Shown in pieces: positions 17,702-27,293 of a DNA stretch of 64,000 nt (position 1 is its first letter; each line of letters begins with the position of its first letter). The stretch is from Streptomyces sp. ISL-10 (GTDB lineage Bacteria; Actinomycetota; Actinomycetes; Streptomycetales; Streptomycetaceae): assembly GCF_018614575.1 (NCBI RefSeq), contig NZ_JAGGOJ010000020.1, forward strand, positions 62,001 to 126,000, read 5' to 3'. A program made the position numbers and the translations under genes. Below the pieces are notes generated by a model. It saw only the letters and a list, made by a program, of their open reading frames with translations. It ran no database searches and was not told the origin of the DNA.

Positions 17702-18445
17702 TCAGGACCAGCGGCCCGTGCGGCCCAGGAGCAGCGCCGTCGCAGCCGTTCCGGCGGTGGACGTGCGCAGCACGCTGCGGCCCAGGCGGTACGGCTTCGC
17801 ACCCGCCGCGGCGAACGCCTCCAACTCCTGCGGGGACACGCCTCCCTCGGGCCCGACGACCAGCACGATCGAGCCCTGCGAGGGGAGTTCGGCTGTGGCC
17901 AGCGGCTCGGCGCCCTCCTCGTGCAGCACGGCGGCGAAGTCCGCGTCGGCCAGAAGTGCCGTGACCTGCTTGGTCGTTGCCGCCTCCGCGACCTCCGGGA
18001 ACCGCAGCCTGCGCGACTGCTTGCCCGCCTCCCGGGCCGTGGAACGCCATTTGGCCAGCGACTTGGCCCCCCGCTCACCCTTCCACTGGGTGATGCAGCG
18101 GGCGGCCGCCCACGGTACGACGGCGTCGACGCCGGTCTCCGTCATGGTCTCCACGGCGAGTTCGCCCCGGTCGCCCTTGGGCAGGGCCTGGACGACGGTG
18201 ATCCGAGGCGTCGGCTCCGGTTCGGCCGGGCACGCGTGTACCTCGATCGTCAGCCGGTCCTTGCCCTCGGTGGCCAGCACGGTGCCGGCCGCGCCCTGTC
18301 CCTGACCGTCCGTCAGGACGATGTCCTCGCCCGGCTGCAACCGCTTCACGGAGACCGCATGCCGCCCCTCGGGACCGTCCAGGGTGACAACGGCGCCCGG
18401 CGCGGCGCCCGAGAGCGAGTCGACGACGAACACGGGGGCGGTCAC
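17702..18445 (-). CDS. rsmE: 16S rRNA (uracil-1498-N3)-methyltransferase
   Basis: 247 residues from GTG. The SPOUT knot signatures are VVGPEGGVSPQELEAF (196-211) and LGRSVLRTSTAG (221-232); the N-terminal PUA-like domain carries GRHAVSVKRLQPGE. Methylates U1498 of 16S rRNA using S-adenosylmethionine. The GTG overlaps the stop of the upstream nitronate monooxygenase gene by 4 nt, so the two are coupled, which fixes the start at 18445. Confidence 0.93.
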   Translation of the reverse strand: MTAPVFVVDSLSGAAPGAVVTLDGPEGRHAVSVKRLQPGEDIVLTDGQGQGAAGTVLATEGKDRLTIEVHACPAEPEPTPRITVVQALPKGDRGELAVETMTETGVDAVVPWAAARCITQWKGERGAKSLAKWRSTAREAGKQSRRLRFPEVAEAATTKQVTALLADADFAAVLHEEGAEPLATAELPSQGSIVLVVGPEGGVSPQELEAFAAAGAKPYRLGRSVLRTSTAGTAATALLLGRTGRWS

Positions 18446-19515
18446 CGCGCACCCCCGAGCGCCAGCGCGGCACGCGCGGCGTCCAGTTCCGCGGCGAGGA
18501 CCTCCACCAGCTGCCCGGCGGGCAGCTCGCGCGCCAGCCGGTGGCCCTGCCCGGCCCACAACGCCATCCCCTGCGGGTCCCCGGCCTTCGCGGCCGCCTT
18601 GCGCAGTCCGCTCGTCAGGTGGTGGATCTCGGGGTAGGCGGCGGGGGCGTACGGGCCGTGCTCGTGCATGAAACGGTTCACCAGCCCGCGTGCCGGCCGC
18701 CCGGAGAAGGCGCGGGTCAGGTCGGTGCGGACGAACAGGGGGTTGGTCATGGCCTGCTTGTGCAGGGCGTTCGCGCCGGACTCGGGACACACCAGGAACG
18801 CCGTTCCGAGCTGCGCGGCACTCGCTCCCGCCGCCAGCACGGCGGCGATCTGGGCGCCACGCATCAGGCCGCCGGCCGCGACGACGGGAATCCGCACGGC
18901 CTCGCGGACGAGCGGGATCAGTGAGAGCAGCCCGATGCCGGAGCCGTCCGCGGCGGGGTCGTCGCGGTGGGTGCCCTGATGGCCGCCTGCCTCGATGCCC
19001 TGCACGCACACGGCGTCGGCTCCGGCCCGCTCGGCGGCCTGCGCCTCCTCCGGCGTGGTGACGGTGACCACGGTGATCGTGCCCACGGCGCCCAGCGAAG
19101 CGAGCTCGTCGCGGGAAGGGCAGCCGAACGTGAAGGACACGACCGGGACGGGATCGTCGCGCAGGATCGCGAGCTTCGCCTCGTAAGCGTCGTCCCGTCC
19201 CGCGTCGGGGTCGCCGAGGGGGGTCTCGTACCAGGTGGCCTCACCGGCGAGCTGCTGCCGGTAGACGTCGACGGCCGCCGGGTCGGCGGTGGCGGGCTGC
19301 GGCATGAAGAGATTGACGCCGAAGGGCCGCGCCGTGAGGGAGCGGATCTGTTTGATCTCCTGGAACATGCCGTCCACCGTCTTGTACCCGGCGGCGAGGA
19401 AGCCGAGCCCGCCGGCCTCGGACACGGCGGCCGCGAGCTGGGGACACGACGCGCCGCCCGCCATCGGGGCCTGCACGATCGGATGACGGCATAGATCGGT
19501 CAGCGCGGAGGACAT
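18442..19515 (-). CDS. Nitronate monooxygenase-family flavoprotein
   Basis: 357 residues. TIM-barrel FMN enzyme: N-terminal PIVQAPMAGGASCPQLAAAVSEAGGLG, a phosphate-binding PVVAAGGLMRG, and GIEAGGHQG with the active-site His of this family. Oxidatively denitrifies alkyl nitronates such as propionate-3-nitronate. ATG at 19515 chosen because homology begins there; no strong ribosome-binding site precedes it. Coupled to rsmE downstream by a 4-nt overlap, a pairing with no obvious functional link. Confidence 0.88.
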   Translation of the reverse strand: MSSALTDLCRHPIVQAPMAGGASCPQLAAAVSEAGGLGFLAAGYKTVDGMFQEIKQIRSLTARPFGVNLFMPQPATADPAAVDVYRQQLAGEATWYETPLGDPDAGRDDAYEAKLAILRDDPVPVVSFTFGCPSRDELASLGAVGTITVVTVTTPEEAQAAERAGADAVCVQGIEAGGHQGTHRDDPAADGSGIGLLSLIPLVREAVRIPVVAAGGLMRGAQIAAVLAAGASAAQLGTAFLVCPESGANALHKQAMTNPLFVRTDLTRAFSGRPARGLVNRFMHEHGPYAPAAYPEIHHLTSGLRKAAAKAGDPQGMALWAGQGHRLARELPAGQLVEVLAAELDAARAALALGGAR

Positions 19516-19536
19516 GCAGGCATCGTGCCATGTCCC

Positions 19537-19752
19537 CGCGACGGGGCCGAATCCCCGTTCCCGGGGGGCGGTGCACGGTGCCTGCGGCGGGCGCTTCCCC
19601 AGGCTGCGCCCGAGGCCCTGCAACTCCTGAGGGACGGGATACGCCCCTGGCTTCGCCGGGGGACCCCCACCCACGGCCGTCAGGCCGTAGGTGGGGATGG
19701 AGGCGCGGGGGGACGCGCGGAGGCCCCCCGCAGGCCGCTCGCCCCCACCGGG
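19537..19752. repeat. Hairpin block downstream of dnaJ
   Basis: Contains CCCCTGGC-TTC-GCCGGGGG (19644-19662) followed by a second arm pair around CGGCC-gtca-GGCCG within CCCCACC/GGTGGGG. The same hairpin pair occurs in the gap after the first gene (1230-1338). Probable dnaJ terminator; no gene. Confidence 0.5.
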
Positions 19753-20889
19753 CTACCGCCCGTTGAACGCGTCCTTCAGGCGTGAGAAGAGCCCCTGCTG
19801 TCCCGGCTGGAACTGACCCGTCGGCCGCTCCTCGCCCCGCAGCTTCGCCAGATCCCGCAGCAGACGCTCCTGCTCGGGGTCCATCTTGGTCGGCGTCGTC
19901 ACCTCGACGTGGACGATCAGGTCGCCCCGGCCGCCGCCCCGCAGGTGCGTGATGCCGCGGCCGTGCAGCGGGATCGACTGGCCGGACTGCGTACCGGGCC
20001 GGATGTCGACCTCCTCCATGCCGTCGAGCGTCTCCAGCGGACACTTCGTGCCCAGCGCCGCCGCCGTCATGGGGATCGTGACCGTGCAGTGCAGATCGTC
20101 GCCGCGCCGCTGGAAGACCGGGTGGGCGATCTCGTGGATCTCGACGTAAAGGTCGCCGGCGGGGCCGCCGCCGGGGCCGACCTCGCCCTCGCCCGCGAGC
20201 TGGATCCGTGTGCCGTTGTCGACACCGGCGGGGATCTTCACGGTCAGCGTCCGCCGCGACCGGATGCGGCCGTCGCCCGCGCACTCCGGGCACGGGGTCG
20301 GCACGACCGTGCCGAAACCCTGGCACTGCGGGCAGGGACGGGACGTCATGACCTGGCCCAGGAAGGACCGCGTCACCTGCGAGACCTCACCGCGGCCGCG
20401 GCACATGTCACAGGTCTGCGCCGAGGTGCCGGGGGCCGCGCCCTCGCCGGAGCACGTCGTGCACACCACGGCCGTGTCGACCTGGATGTCCTTCGTCGTA
20501 CCGAAGGCCGCCTCGCTGAGCTCGATCTCCAGGCGGATCATCGCGTCCTGGCCGCGCCGGGTGCGCGAACGGGGTCCGCGCTGCGACGCCGTGCCGAAGA
20601 AGGCGTCCATGATGTCGGAGAAGTTGCCGAAGCCGCCCGCGCCGAAGCCGCCCGCGCCGGCGCCGGCGGACTGGGACAGCGGGTCTCCGCCGAGGTCGTA
20701 GACCTGCTTCTTCTGCGGGTCCGACAGCACCTCGTACGCGGCGTTGATCTCCTTGAAGCGCTCCTGCGTCTTCGGGTCCGGATTCACGTCCGGGTGGAGC
20801 TCGCGCGCGAGGCGGCGGAAGGCCTTCTTGATCTCGTCCTGCGATGCGTCGCGGCGTACGCCGAGTACGGCGTAATAGTCCGTGGCCAC
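19753..20889 (-). CDS. dnaJ: Chaperone DnaJ
   Basis: 378 residues. J domain with HPD at 32-34, a Gly/Phe-rich linker (GAGAGGFGAGGFGNF), four zinc-finger motifs (CTTCSGEG, CDMCRGRG, CPQCQGFG, CPECAGDG) and the C-terminal substrate-binding domain. Stimulates DnaK ATPase. GTG start directly follows the hrcA TAA with no gap, so it is co-transcribed and coupled with hrcA. This hrcA-linked copy is usually the second DnaJ paralogue of Streptomyces; the dnaK-linked copy lies elsewhere. Confidence 0.96.
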   Translation of the reverse strand: MATDYYAVLGVRRDASQDEIKKAFRRLARELHPDVNPDPKTQERFKEINAAYEVLSDPQKKQVYDLGGDPLSQSAGAGAGGFGAGGFGNFSDIMDAFFGTASQRGPRSRTRRGQDAMIRLEIELSEAAFGTTKDIQVDTAVVCTTCSGEGAAPGTSAQTCDMCRGRGEVSQVTRSFLGQVMTSRPCPQCQGFGTVVPTPCPECAGDGRIRSRRTLTVKIPAGVDNGTRIQLAGEGEVGPGGGPAGDLYVEIHEIAHPVFQRRGDDLHCTVTIPMTAAALGTKCPLETLDGMEEVDIRPGTQSGQSIPLHGRGITHLRGGGRGDLIVHVEVTTPTKMDPEQERLLRDLAKLRGEERPTGQFQPGQQGLFSRLKDAFNGR

Positions 20890-21906
20890 TTACGACTCCG
20901 CCAGGATCTGTCCGACGTAACGTGCCACTGCGCGTACCGCTCCCATCGTTCCGGGGTAGTCCATGCGGGTCGGTCCGACCACGCCGAGTTTGGCGACTGC
21001 CTCGCCGCCCGAACCGTAGCCGACCGAGACGACGGACGTGGAGTTCAGTCCCTCGTGGGCATTCTCATGCCCGATTCTCACGGTCACGCCCGATTCCTTG
21101 GCCTCGCCGAGGAGCTTGAGCAGCACGACGTGCTCCTCCAGCGCCTCCAGCACCGGCCTGATCGTCAGGGGGAAGTCGTGTCCGAAGCGGGTCAGATTGG
21201 CGGTGCCGCCGATCACCAGCCGCTCCTCGGTCTCCTCGACCAGGGTCTCCAGCAGGGTCGCGAGCACCGTGGAGACCGTGCCGCGGTCCTCGCTCTCGAA
21301 CGACTCCGGCAGGTCCTGCACCAGCTGCGGCACGTCCGCGAAACGGCGGCCGACGACGCGGCTGTTGAGCCGGGCCCGCAGGTCGGCCAGCGAGGTCTCG
21401 CCGAACGGCGCGGGGCAGTCGACCATCCGCTGCTCGACGCGGCCGGTGTCCGTGATCAGCACGAGCATCAGCCGGGCGGGCGCGAGCGAGAGCAACTCCA
21501 CGTGCCGGACCGTCGAACGGGTCAGCGAGGGGTACTGGACGACGGCGACCTGGCGGGTCAGCTGCGCGAGCAGCCGGACCGTACGGCCCACGACGTCGTC
21601 GAGGTCGACGGCTCCGTCCAGGAAGTTCTGGATCGCACGGCGCTCGGGCGACGACAGCGGCTTGACGCCGGCCAGCTTGTCGACGAACAGCCGGTACCCC
21701 TTGTCCGTGGGGATGCGGCCGGCGCTGGTGTGGGGCTGGGCGATGAAGCCCTCCTCCTCCAGCACGGCCATGTCGTTACGGACGGTGGCCGGCGAGACGC
21801 CGAGCTGGTGCCGCTCGGTCAGGGCCTTGGAGCCCACCGGCTCCTCGGTGCCGACGTAGTCCTGGACGATGGCGCGCAGGACCTCGAGTCTGCGTTCGCT
21901 GAGCAT
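20890..21906 (-). CDS. hrcA: Heat-inducible transcription repressor HrcA
   Basis: 338 residues from ATG at 21906 (GGAGGT at 7 nt), the normal HrcA length and the usual MLSERRLEVLRAIVQDY beginning. N-terminal winged helix (VSPATVRNDMAVLEEEGF is the recognition region), then the GAF-like domain. Binds CIRCE and represses groE and its own operon; released on heat shock. CIRCE lies 36 nt upstream (21942-21968). First gene of hrcA-dnaJ. Confidence 0.96.
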   Translation of the reverse strand: MLSERRLEVLRAIVQDYVGTEEPVGSKALTERHQLGVSPATVRNDMAVLEEEGFIAQPHTSAGRIPTDKGYRLFVDKLAGVKPLSSPERRAIQNFLDGAVDLDDVVGRTVRLLAQLTRQVAVVQYPSLTRSTVRHVELLSLAPARLMLVLITDTGRVEQRMVDCPAPFGETSLADLRARLNSRVVGRRFADVPQLVQDLPESFESEDRGTVSTVLATLLETLVEETEERLVIGGTANLTRFGHDFPLTIRPVLEALEEHVVLLKLLGEAKESGVTVRIGHENAHEGLNSTSVVSVGYGSGGEAVAKLGVVGPTRMDYPGTMGAVRAVARYVGQILAES

Positions 21907-21941
21907 CGCGCGCACCTCCAGCTGCCGGTCGTCGGTGTGGC

Positions 21942-21968
21942 CTGGCACTCGTTACGGCCGAGTGCCAG
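21942..21968. promoter_or_regulatory. CIRCE element, HrcA operator
   Basis: CTGGCACTC - 9 nt - GAGTGCCAG, perfect 9-base arms. The consensus is TTAGCACTC-N9-GAGTGCTAA; the GCACTC/GAGTGC core and the 9-nt spacer match exactly, the outer bases are GC-shifted. It sits directly after the predicted hrcA transcription start. Confidence 0.9.
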
Positions 21969-21981
21969 CATTCCCCCGGCC

Positions 21982-21987
21982 AGTGTA
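21982..21987 (-). promoter_or_regulatory. Putative hrcA -10 box
   Basis: TACACT on the minus strand, ending 13 nt before CIRCE, so CIRCE would fall in the first bases of the transcript. TTGCTA 19 nt further upstream is a weak -35. Confidence 0.4.
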
Positions 21988-22058
21988 CGGCGGCGGGGTA
22001 CGCCCCTAGCAAGGGCGGCCGACCACGCTATCGCGAGACCTGTGCTGGTCGATGCGGA

Positions 22059-22064
22059 TAGCGT
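22059..22064 (+). promoter_or_regulatory. -10 box for leaderless metallo-hydrolase start
   Basis: TAGCGT, then 6 nt (CGCCGT), then ATG at 22071. Confidence 0.5.
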
Positions 22065-22070
22065 CGCCGT

Positions 22071-22793
22071 ATGGACGCCGCTTGGGAAGACTTCGGGTGG
22101 GAACGGCTGGGCGACGGCGTCGGCCGGCGCAGGATGCCGACCTGGGACGCGACCGTGGGTCTGGTGGTGGGCGACGACCACGTCCTGCTGTACGACACGG
22201 GCTCGACGATCCGCGAGGGCGCCGAGGTCCGTGCGCAGGCGCAGGCACTGGCGGGCGGGCGCCGCGTGACGTACATCGCACTGAGCCACCCGCACTTCGA
22301 CCATGTGCTGGGTACGGCCGCCTTCGCCGGTGCGGAGATCTACGGTGCTGTGGGCATGGACACGCTGCTGGGCCGCGGGCGGGACACCATCCGCGCCGAC
22401 GCGGTACGGCACGGGGTCCCGGAGGCCGCGGCCGCGGAGGCGGCCGATCTGCTCGTGCTGCCGCATCATTCGGTGAGCGGCGAGTGCACGCTCGACCTGG
22501 GCGGCCGCCGGGTGCTGCTGGCCAACGTCGGTCCCGGCCACTCGGGGCACGATCTGGCGCTGTTCGTGCCCGGTGAGGGGGAGGTCGTCTTCTGCGGGGA
22601 CCTCGTGGAGGAGTCCGGCGAGCCGCAGGCGGGCCCCGACGCGATCGGTTCACGCTGGCCGGCGGCGCTGGACCGCCTGCTTGCGCTGGGCGGCGAGGAC
22701 GCGCTGTACGTGCCGGGGCACGGTGCGGCGGTGGACGCGGCGTTCGTGCGGAGGCAGCGTGACCTGCTCGCGGCGCGCTTCGGCGTGTCGTAG
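22071..22793 (+). CDS. Metallo-beta-lactamase-fold hydrolase
   Basis: 240 residues. Zinc motif SHPHFDHVLG with His73, His75, Asp77 and His78; a further histidine is in NVGPGHSGHDLALFVP and the metal-bridging Asp in VVFCGDLVEES, with the last His in YVPGHG. Hydrolase of unknown substrate in the cytoplasm (no signal peptide). Divergent from hrcA. No ribosome-binding site, but a TANNNT box 6 nt before the ATG, so translation is probably leaderless. Confidence 0.88.
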   Translation: MDAAWEDFGWERLGDGVGRRRMPTWDATVGLVVGDDHVLLYDTGSTIREGAEVRAQAQALAGGRRVTYIALSHPHFDHVLGTAAFAGAEIYGAVGMDTLLGRGRDTIRADAVRHGVPEAAAAEAADLLVLPHHSVSGECTLDLGGRRVLLANVGPGHSGHDLALFVPGEGEVVFCGDLVEESGEPQAGPDAIGSRWPAALDRLLALGGEDALYVPGHGAAVDAAFVRRQRDLLAARFGVS

Positions 22794-22819
22794 GGGAACC
22801 GGTCGTATCGTCATGCGAC

Positions 22820-23629
22820 ATGCGCAGTTACAGCCCTGACCTGACACCCCCGTGGAAGCGGTCGGCACCGGTTCCGGAGGTCCCCGCGGAGCCCGATCTG
22901 GTGGTGGAGGAGGTCGCGACCGGCTTCTGCGGGGCGGTGATCCGCTGCGAGGCGGGCACCGTCACGCTGGAGGACCGCTTCGGCAAGCACCGGGTCTTTC
23001 CGCTCCGGCCGCGGGGTTTCCTGCTGGAGGGCAAGACGGTCACGCTGGTCCGCCCGTCCGCCTCGGCACCGGCCCGCCCCGCCCGTACGGCCTCGGGCTC
23101 GCTCGCGGTCCCCGGCGCGCGGGCCCGGGTCGCCCGCGCCGGCCGCATCTACGTGGAGGGCCGCCACGACGCGGAGCTGGTGGAACGGGTGTGGGGAGAC
23201 GACCTGCGCATCGAGGGCGTGGTCGTCGAGTACCTGGAGGGCATCGACGATCTCCCGTCGATCGTCGAGGAGTTCGCACCCGGCCCGGACGCACGCCTCG
23301 GCGTCCTGGTCGACCATCTGGTCGCCGGGTCCAAGGAGTCGCGTATCGCGGCCTCGGTCACGGACCCGCATGTGCTGGTCGTGGGCCACCCGTACATCGA
23401 CGTGTGGGAAGCGGTGAAGCCGTCGTCGCTCGGCATCGCCGGGTGGCCAGGGGTCCCGCACGGCCAGGACTGGAAGAAGGGCGTGTGCCGGGCGCTGGGC
23501 TGGCCGGAGAACACAGGCGCGGCCTGGCAGCGCATCCTGTCGCGGGTGCGTTCGTACAAGGACCTGGAGCCGGCGCTGCTGGGCCGGGTCGAGGAACTGA
23601 TCGACTTCGTGACGGCGCCGGAGGACTGA
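22820..23629 (+). CDS. DUF3097 family protein
   Basis: 269 residues, actinobacterial conserved family of unknown function. Recognisable segments: FCGAVIRCEAGTVTLEDRFGKHRVFPL (N-terminal beta domain), RIYVEGRHDAELVERVWGDDLR (Toprim-like) and GVLVDHLVAGSKESRIAA with VVGHPYIDVWEAVKP. The IYVEGRHDAELV and VLVDHLV segments resemble the acidic motifs of Toprim folds, which is my inference. It starts 26 nt after the metallo-hydrolase stop, probably one transcript. Confidence 0.85.
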   Translation: MRSYSPDLTPPWKRSAPVPEVPAEPDLVVEEVATGFCGAVIRCEAGTVTLEDRFGKHRVFPLRPRGFLLEGKTVTLVRPSASAPARPARTASGSLAVPGARARVARAGRIYVEGRHDAELVERVWGDDLRIEGVVVEYLEGIDDLPSIVEEFAPGPDARLGVLVDHLVAGSKESRIAASVTDPHVLVVGHPYIDVWEAVKPSSLGIAGWPGVPHGQDWKKGVCRALGWPENTGAAWQRILSRVRSYKDLEPALLGRVEELIDFVTAPED

Positions 23630-23703
23630 GCGGGCGGCATCCTCGGGTGACGGGCGCGGGAGGACTGAGGGGGCGGGGATCCCGGGAGATCCCGGGGAAT
23701 CCT

Positions 23704-24936
23704 TCAGTCCACCAGGTCCCGCACCACGCCGTCCGCCAGCAGCCGCCCCGGCAGGGTCAGCACCGCCCGGCCCTCCGCGTATGGCCCGGCCTGCAGCAGG
23801 CCGTCACCCAGCGCCCTGGAGGCCGCCGCGAGGCCCGCCTCGCGCAGCAGCGACAGCGGCACCCCCTCCCGCAGCCGCAGCTCCAGCAGGATCCGCTCCA
23901 CCCGGCGGTCCTCGGCGCTCAGCTTCTCGCGGCCCGCGCCCGGCGAGCGGCCCTCGGCCAGTGCCGCCGCGTACGCGCCAGGATGCTTCACGTTCCACCA
24001 GCGCACGCCGCCCACATGGCTGTGCGCACCCGGGCCCGCACCCCACCAGTCGGCGCCGCGCCAGTACAGCTCGTTGTGCAGGCAGCGGCCGGCCTCGGAC
24101 GTGGCCCAGTTGGACACCTCGTACCAGGAGTAGCCGGCGCCCGCGAGAACGTCCTCCGCGATCAGGTAGCGGTCCGCGTGGACGTCGTCGTCGGTCATGG
24201 GAACCTCGCCGCGCCGGATGCGCCGGGCCAGCTGTGTGCCTTCCTCGACGATCAGCGCGTACGCCGACACATGGTCCGGTCCCGCACCGACAGCCGCTTC
24301 CAGCGAGGCCCGCCAGTCGTCGTCGCTCTCGCCCGGTGTGCCGTAGATCAGGTCGAGGTTGACGTGCTCGAAGCCCGCCGCCCGCGCCTCGGCGACGCAT
24401 GCCTCCGGGCGCCCGGGTGTGTGCGTGCGGTCGAGCACCTTCAGCACGTGCTGCCGGGCGCTCTGCATGCCGAACGAGATGCGGTTGAAGCCCCCGGCCC
24501 GCAGCACCTGAAGATACTCCGGGCCGACCGACTCCGGGTTCGCCTCCGTGGTGATCTCCGCGTCGTCGGCGAGGCCGAACTCCTCCCGTACCGCGCCCAG
24601 CATCCGTACGAGATCCCCGGCCGCGAGCAGCGTCGGCGTGCCGCCGCCGACGAAGACGGTCCGCACCGGGCGGGGGTCGTCGCCGAGGACCTTGCGGGCC
24701 AGCCGGATCTCGTCGGCCAGCGTCTCGGCGTAGTTGTCGCGGGAGGCGAGCACGCCGCCCGAGCCCCGCAGCTCGGTCGCGGTGTAGGTGTTGAAGTCGC
24801 AGTAGCCGCAGCGCGTGGCGCAGTAGGGCACGTGCAGGTAGAAGGCGAGCGGCCGGTCACCCGCGTCGTCGAGGGCGGACGCGGGCAGTGAGCCGTCGTC
24901 GGGGACGGGCTCGCCGTCGGGCAGTACGGAAGGCAT
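23704..24936 (-). CDS. hemW: Radical SAM haem chaperone HemW
   Basis: 410 residues. The HemW variant of the radical-SAM motif, CX3CX2C, is at Cys39, Cys43 and Cys46 (CATRCGYCDFNTYT); the C-terminal HemN_C-like winged domain follows. It transfers haem to respiratory proteins and was formerly annotated as oxygen-independent coproporphyrinogen oxidase. Two ATGs are 9 nt apart (24945 and 24936); the second is taken as the usual family start. Confidence 0.92.
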   Translation of the reverse strand: MPSVLPDGEPVPDDGSLPASALDDAGDRPLAFYLHVPYCATRCGYCDFNTYTATELRGSGGVLASRDNYAETLADEIRLARKVLGDDPRPVRTVFVGGGTPTLLAAGDLVRMLGAVREEFGLADDAEITTEANPESVGPEYLQVLRAGGFNRISFGMQSARQHVLKVLDRTHTPGRPEACVAEARAAGFEHVNLDLIYGTPGESDDDWRASLEAAVGAGPDHVSAYALIVEEGTQLARRIRRGEVPMTDDDVHADRYLIAEDVLAGAGYSWYEVSNWATSEAGRCLHNELYWRGADWWGAGPGAHSHVGGVRWWNVKHPGAYAAALAEGRSPGAGREKLSAEDRRVERILLELRLREGVPLSLLREAGLAAASRALGDGLLQAGPYAEGRAVLTLPGRLLADGVVRDLVD

Positions 24937-24963
24937 GCCCCCCATTGTCCGTCACCGGCGGCG

Positions 24964-27009
24964 TCATCCCGCCTGGAGCACCAGCAGCGCCAGATCGTCG
25001 CCCGGCGGCGTCTGCGCGAACGCGTGCACCGCAGTCCTGATCCGTTCAGCGACGCCCTGCGCCGACAGCCCCGCGCACCCGGCGAGGACCGCGGCGAGAC
25101 CGTCCTCGTCGTCGAACATGCGGCGTCCGCAGCGCCGCTCGGTCACTCCGTCGGTGACGCAGAGCAGCGTCTCGCCCGGCGCCAGGTCGAAGGTGCTGCT
25201 CCGGTACGCGACGTCGTCGACCACCCCGAGGAGCACCTGCGGCTCGGCGATCACGGTGACCGTTCCGTCGGGGCGCAGCAGCAGCGGCAGCGGGTGGCCG
25301 GCGCTGGCGAGGGTGCACCGTGCGCCGCCGCGGCCGTCCGGCGAGGGCACGACCTCGCCGTAGAGCAGGGACAGGAAGCGGGAGTGCTGCCCTTCCGGCA
25401 GGCCGGGCCCGTGCCCGCCCGTGACGAGCAGGGCGGCGGCCTCGGCGGCCTCCATGGCGTCGTCGAGGAGCAGGCCGTTGAGCCGGTCGAGCACCTGGCC
25501 GACCTGGTAGCCCTCGCGGGCGAGGAGCCGCAGCCAGGGGCGGGCGACTCCGGTGACGACGGCGGCCTCGGGTCCGCTGCCCTGGACGTCGCCGAGCACG
25601 AAGCACCAGCGGCCGCTCGACCCGGCCCGGAAGACGTCGTAGAAGTCGCCGCCCGCGACGCCGTCCCCGCTCGGCTCGTAGACCAGGCAGGTGTCGACGC
25701 CGGGGATCTGGCCGACCTTGCTGGGGAGCAGCCCGCGCTGGAGGACGCGGCTGATGGTGGCCTGCCGGGTGTATTCACGGGCGGCGCTGATGGCGAGGGC
25801 CACCCGGCGGGTGAAGTCCTCGACGAGCGCGGTCACTTCGTCGGGCAGCCGGGCGGTGTCCTGCTGGGCGACGACGAGCACGCCGAGCCCTCGGCCGCCC
25901 GCCGCCAGCCGGTACGCCAGCGCCGCCCCGCCGCTCTGCCGACCGTCCACGTCCCCGCCTACGTCCCCGCCCGTGTCCCCGTCCGGGTGCGGGCCCTGAT
26001 GCCCGCCCTGGTGCACGCCCGGCCACGGGACCGGTACGGGGCCGCCGAAGCCGGGGTCGGGCGGTTTGGGCGCCTCCGCACCGAGGGCCGCCCGCAGCTC
26101 TTCCACGGCGGCCTCGTCGCGGTGCCAGACCCCGGCCAGGCGCGGCGCGGCCGCCGTGCGGCCCGGCTCGCGCAGGCCGTGCCGGCCGGTGTCGCCGTCG
26201 AGCCAGACGGCGCACCAGTCGGCGAGCCTCGGCACGAGCAGCTGTCCGGCGAGGGCGGCGACCATGTTCTCGTCGAGCTGCCCGGCGAGCAGGTCCGATG
26301 CCTCGGCCAGGAACGAGGCCGCTCCGCCGCGCGCCAGCCAGTGGTGGTCGTCCCGCCCGGGCGAGGGGACCTCGGAGGCGGCGTCGCCGAGCGGGGGCCT
26401 GCGTAGGGGCACGGGCTCCTCGCCGGTCCGCGGCCGGATGCCGCGGCCGTCGAGCGGCAGCCTGGCCCAGACGGTCTTGAGCGCGGCGCGGTAGGTGACA
26501 CCCCAGCGTTCGGCGAGGGCCGCAACGAGATGGAGGCCGCGCCCGTAGTCGGGGGTGCCCGACTGGTCGAAGCCGTGCGGGTGGCTGTGGACCGGGCGGT
26601 CGGGGTGGTGGTCGGAGACCTCGACGATCACGGCGGGCCCGTCCACAGCGTCGGCAGCGTCTTCGGCGAGCTGTTCGAACCGGCACACGAGATCGGCTGC
26701 CGTGCCCGCGTGGACGACGGCGTTGGTGACGAGTTCCCCTGCGACGAGGGCGGCGTCGTACGCGAGCCGCTCGGGGCAGGGAGTGCCGGGCGGGCAGCCG
26801 CCGTCGAGCCCGTCGCAGCGGGGGCAGGAGTCGAGCAGCCCGAGCCCGGTCCACTCGGCGACGGCCGCACGGACGAGCCGCCGTGCGGTGCCGGGCGCCA
26901 GGAGGCTCCCGGGCAGGCTGATGCGGACCCCCGCGCCGGGCTCTGACAACCCGGCGGACACGGGTGGTGGCCGGTTGCCGGTGTCTCGCTGCAACGGAAT
27001 GGACCCCAC
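24964..27009 (-). CDS. SpoIIE-type PP2C phosphatase with N-terminal HATPase
   Basis: 681 residues from GTG with AGGAG at 7 nt. N-terminal RsbW-like ATPase domain (about 20-160; ELVTNAVVHAGTA is the N-box, DYGRGLHLVAALAERWGV the G-box), a GAF-like middle, then a SpoIIE phosphatase domain (about 440-680; GGDFYDVFRAG, VLGDVQGSGPEAA and LLCVTDGVTE hold the metal-binding Asp residues). Likely acts in a partner-switching sigma-factor pathway, phosphorylating and dephosphorylating anti-sigma antagonists. A Gly/Asp/His-rich linker near 340-360 varies in repeats. Partners are not encoded nearby. Confidence 0.9.
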   Translation of the reverse strand: MGSIPLQRDTGNRPPPVSAGLSEPGAGVRISLPGSLLAPGTARRLVRAAVAEWTGLGLLDSCPRCDGLDGGCPPGTPCPERLAYDAALVAGELVTNAVVHAGTAADLVCRFEQLAEDAADAVDGPAVIVEVSDHHPDRPVHSHPHGFDQSGTPDYGRGLHLVAALAERWGVTYRAALKTVWARLPLDGRGIRPRTGEEPVPLRRPPLGDAASEVPSPGRDDHHWLARGGAASFLAEASDLLAGQLDENMVAALAGQLLVPRLADWCAVWLDGDTGRHGLREPGRTAAAPRLAGVWHRDEAAVEELRAALGAEAPKPPDPGFGGPVPVPWPGVHQGGHQGPHPDGDTGGDVGGDVDGRQSGGAALAYRLAAGGRGLGVLVVAQQDTARLPDEVTALVEDFTRRVALAISAAREYTRQATISRVLQRGLLPSKVGQIPGVDTCLVYEPSGDGVAGGDFYDVFRAGSSGRWCFVLGDVQGSGPEAAVVTGVARPWLRLLAREGYQVGQVLDRLNGLLLDDAMEAAEAAALLVTGGHGPGLPEGQHSRFLSLLYGEVVPSPDGRGGARCTLASAGHPLPLLLRPDGTVTVIAEPQVLLGVVDDVAYRSSTFDLAPGETLLCVTDGVTERRCGRRMFDDEDGLAAVLAGCAGLSAQGVAERIRTAVHAFAQTPPGDDLALLVLQAG

Positions 27010-27293
27010 GTGCGGCTCCTGGTCGGTGCTGTGTGCGCCGCTCTGACACCGACAGGGTGACAGACCGAGCCCGCCCATAAGCACGGAGTCACCGAACTGG
27101 TGGGGTCCTTTCGCATTCCGGCTGGTCGTACGGTGTGTTGCGAGGATCACGCCGCACGCCTGTGTCGCGATCGTGCGGCGTTCTCCCCTGCCGGGCGCGG
27201 TTCCCCGGCGCCCGGCGTCACGTCAGGATGGGCGCTCGGGCACGGCGCGTCCCGGTGTCGGGAGCAGCCGTCGGACCGCCCGTGAGCCGGCGG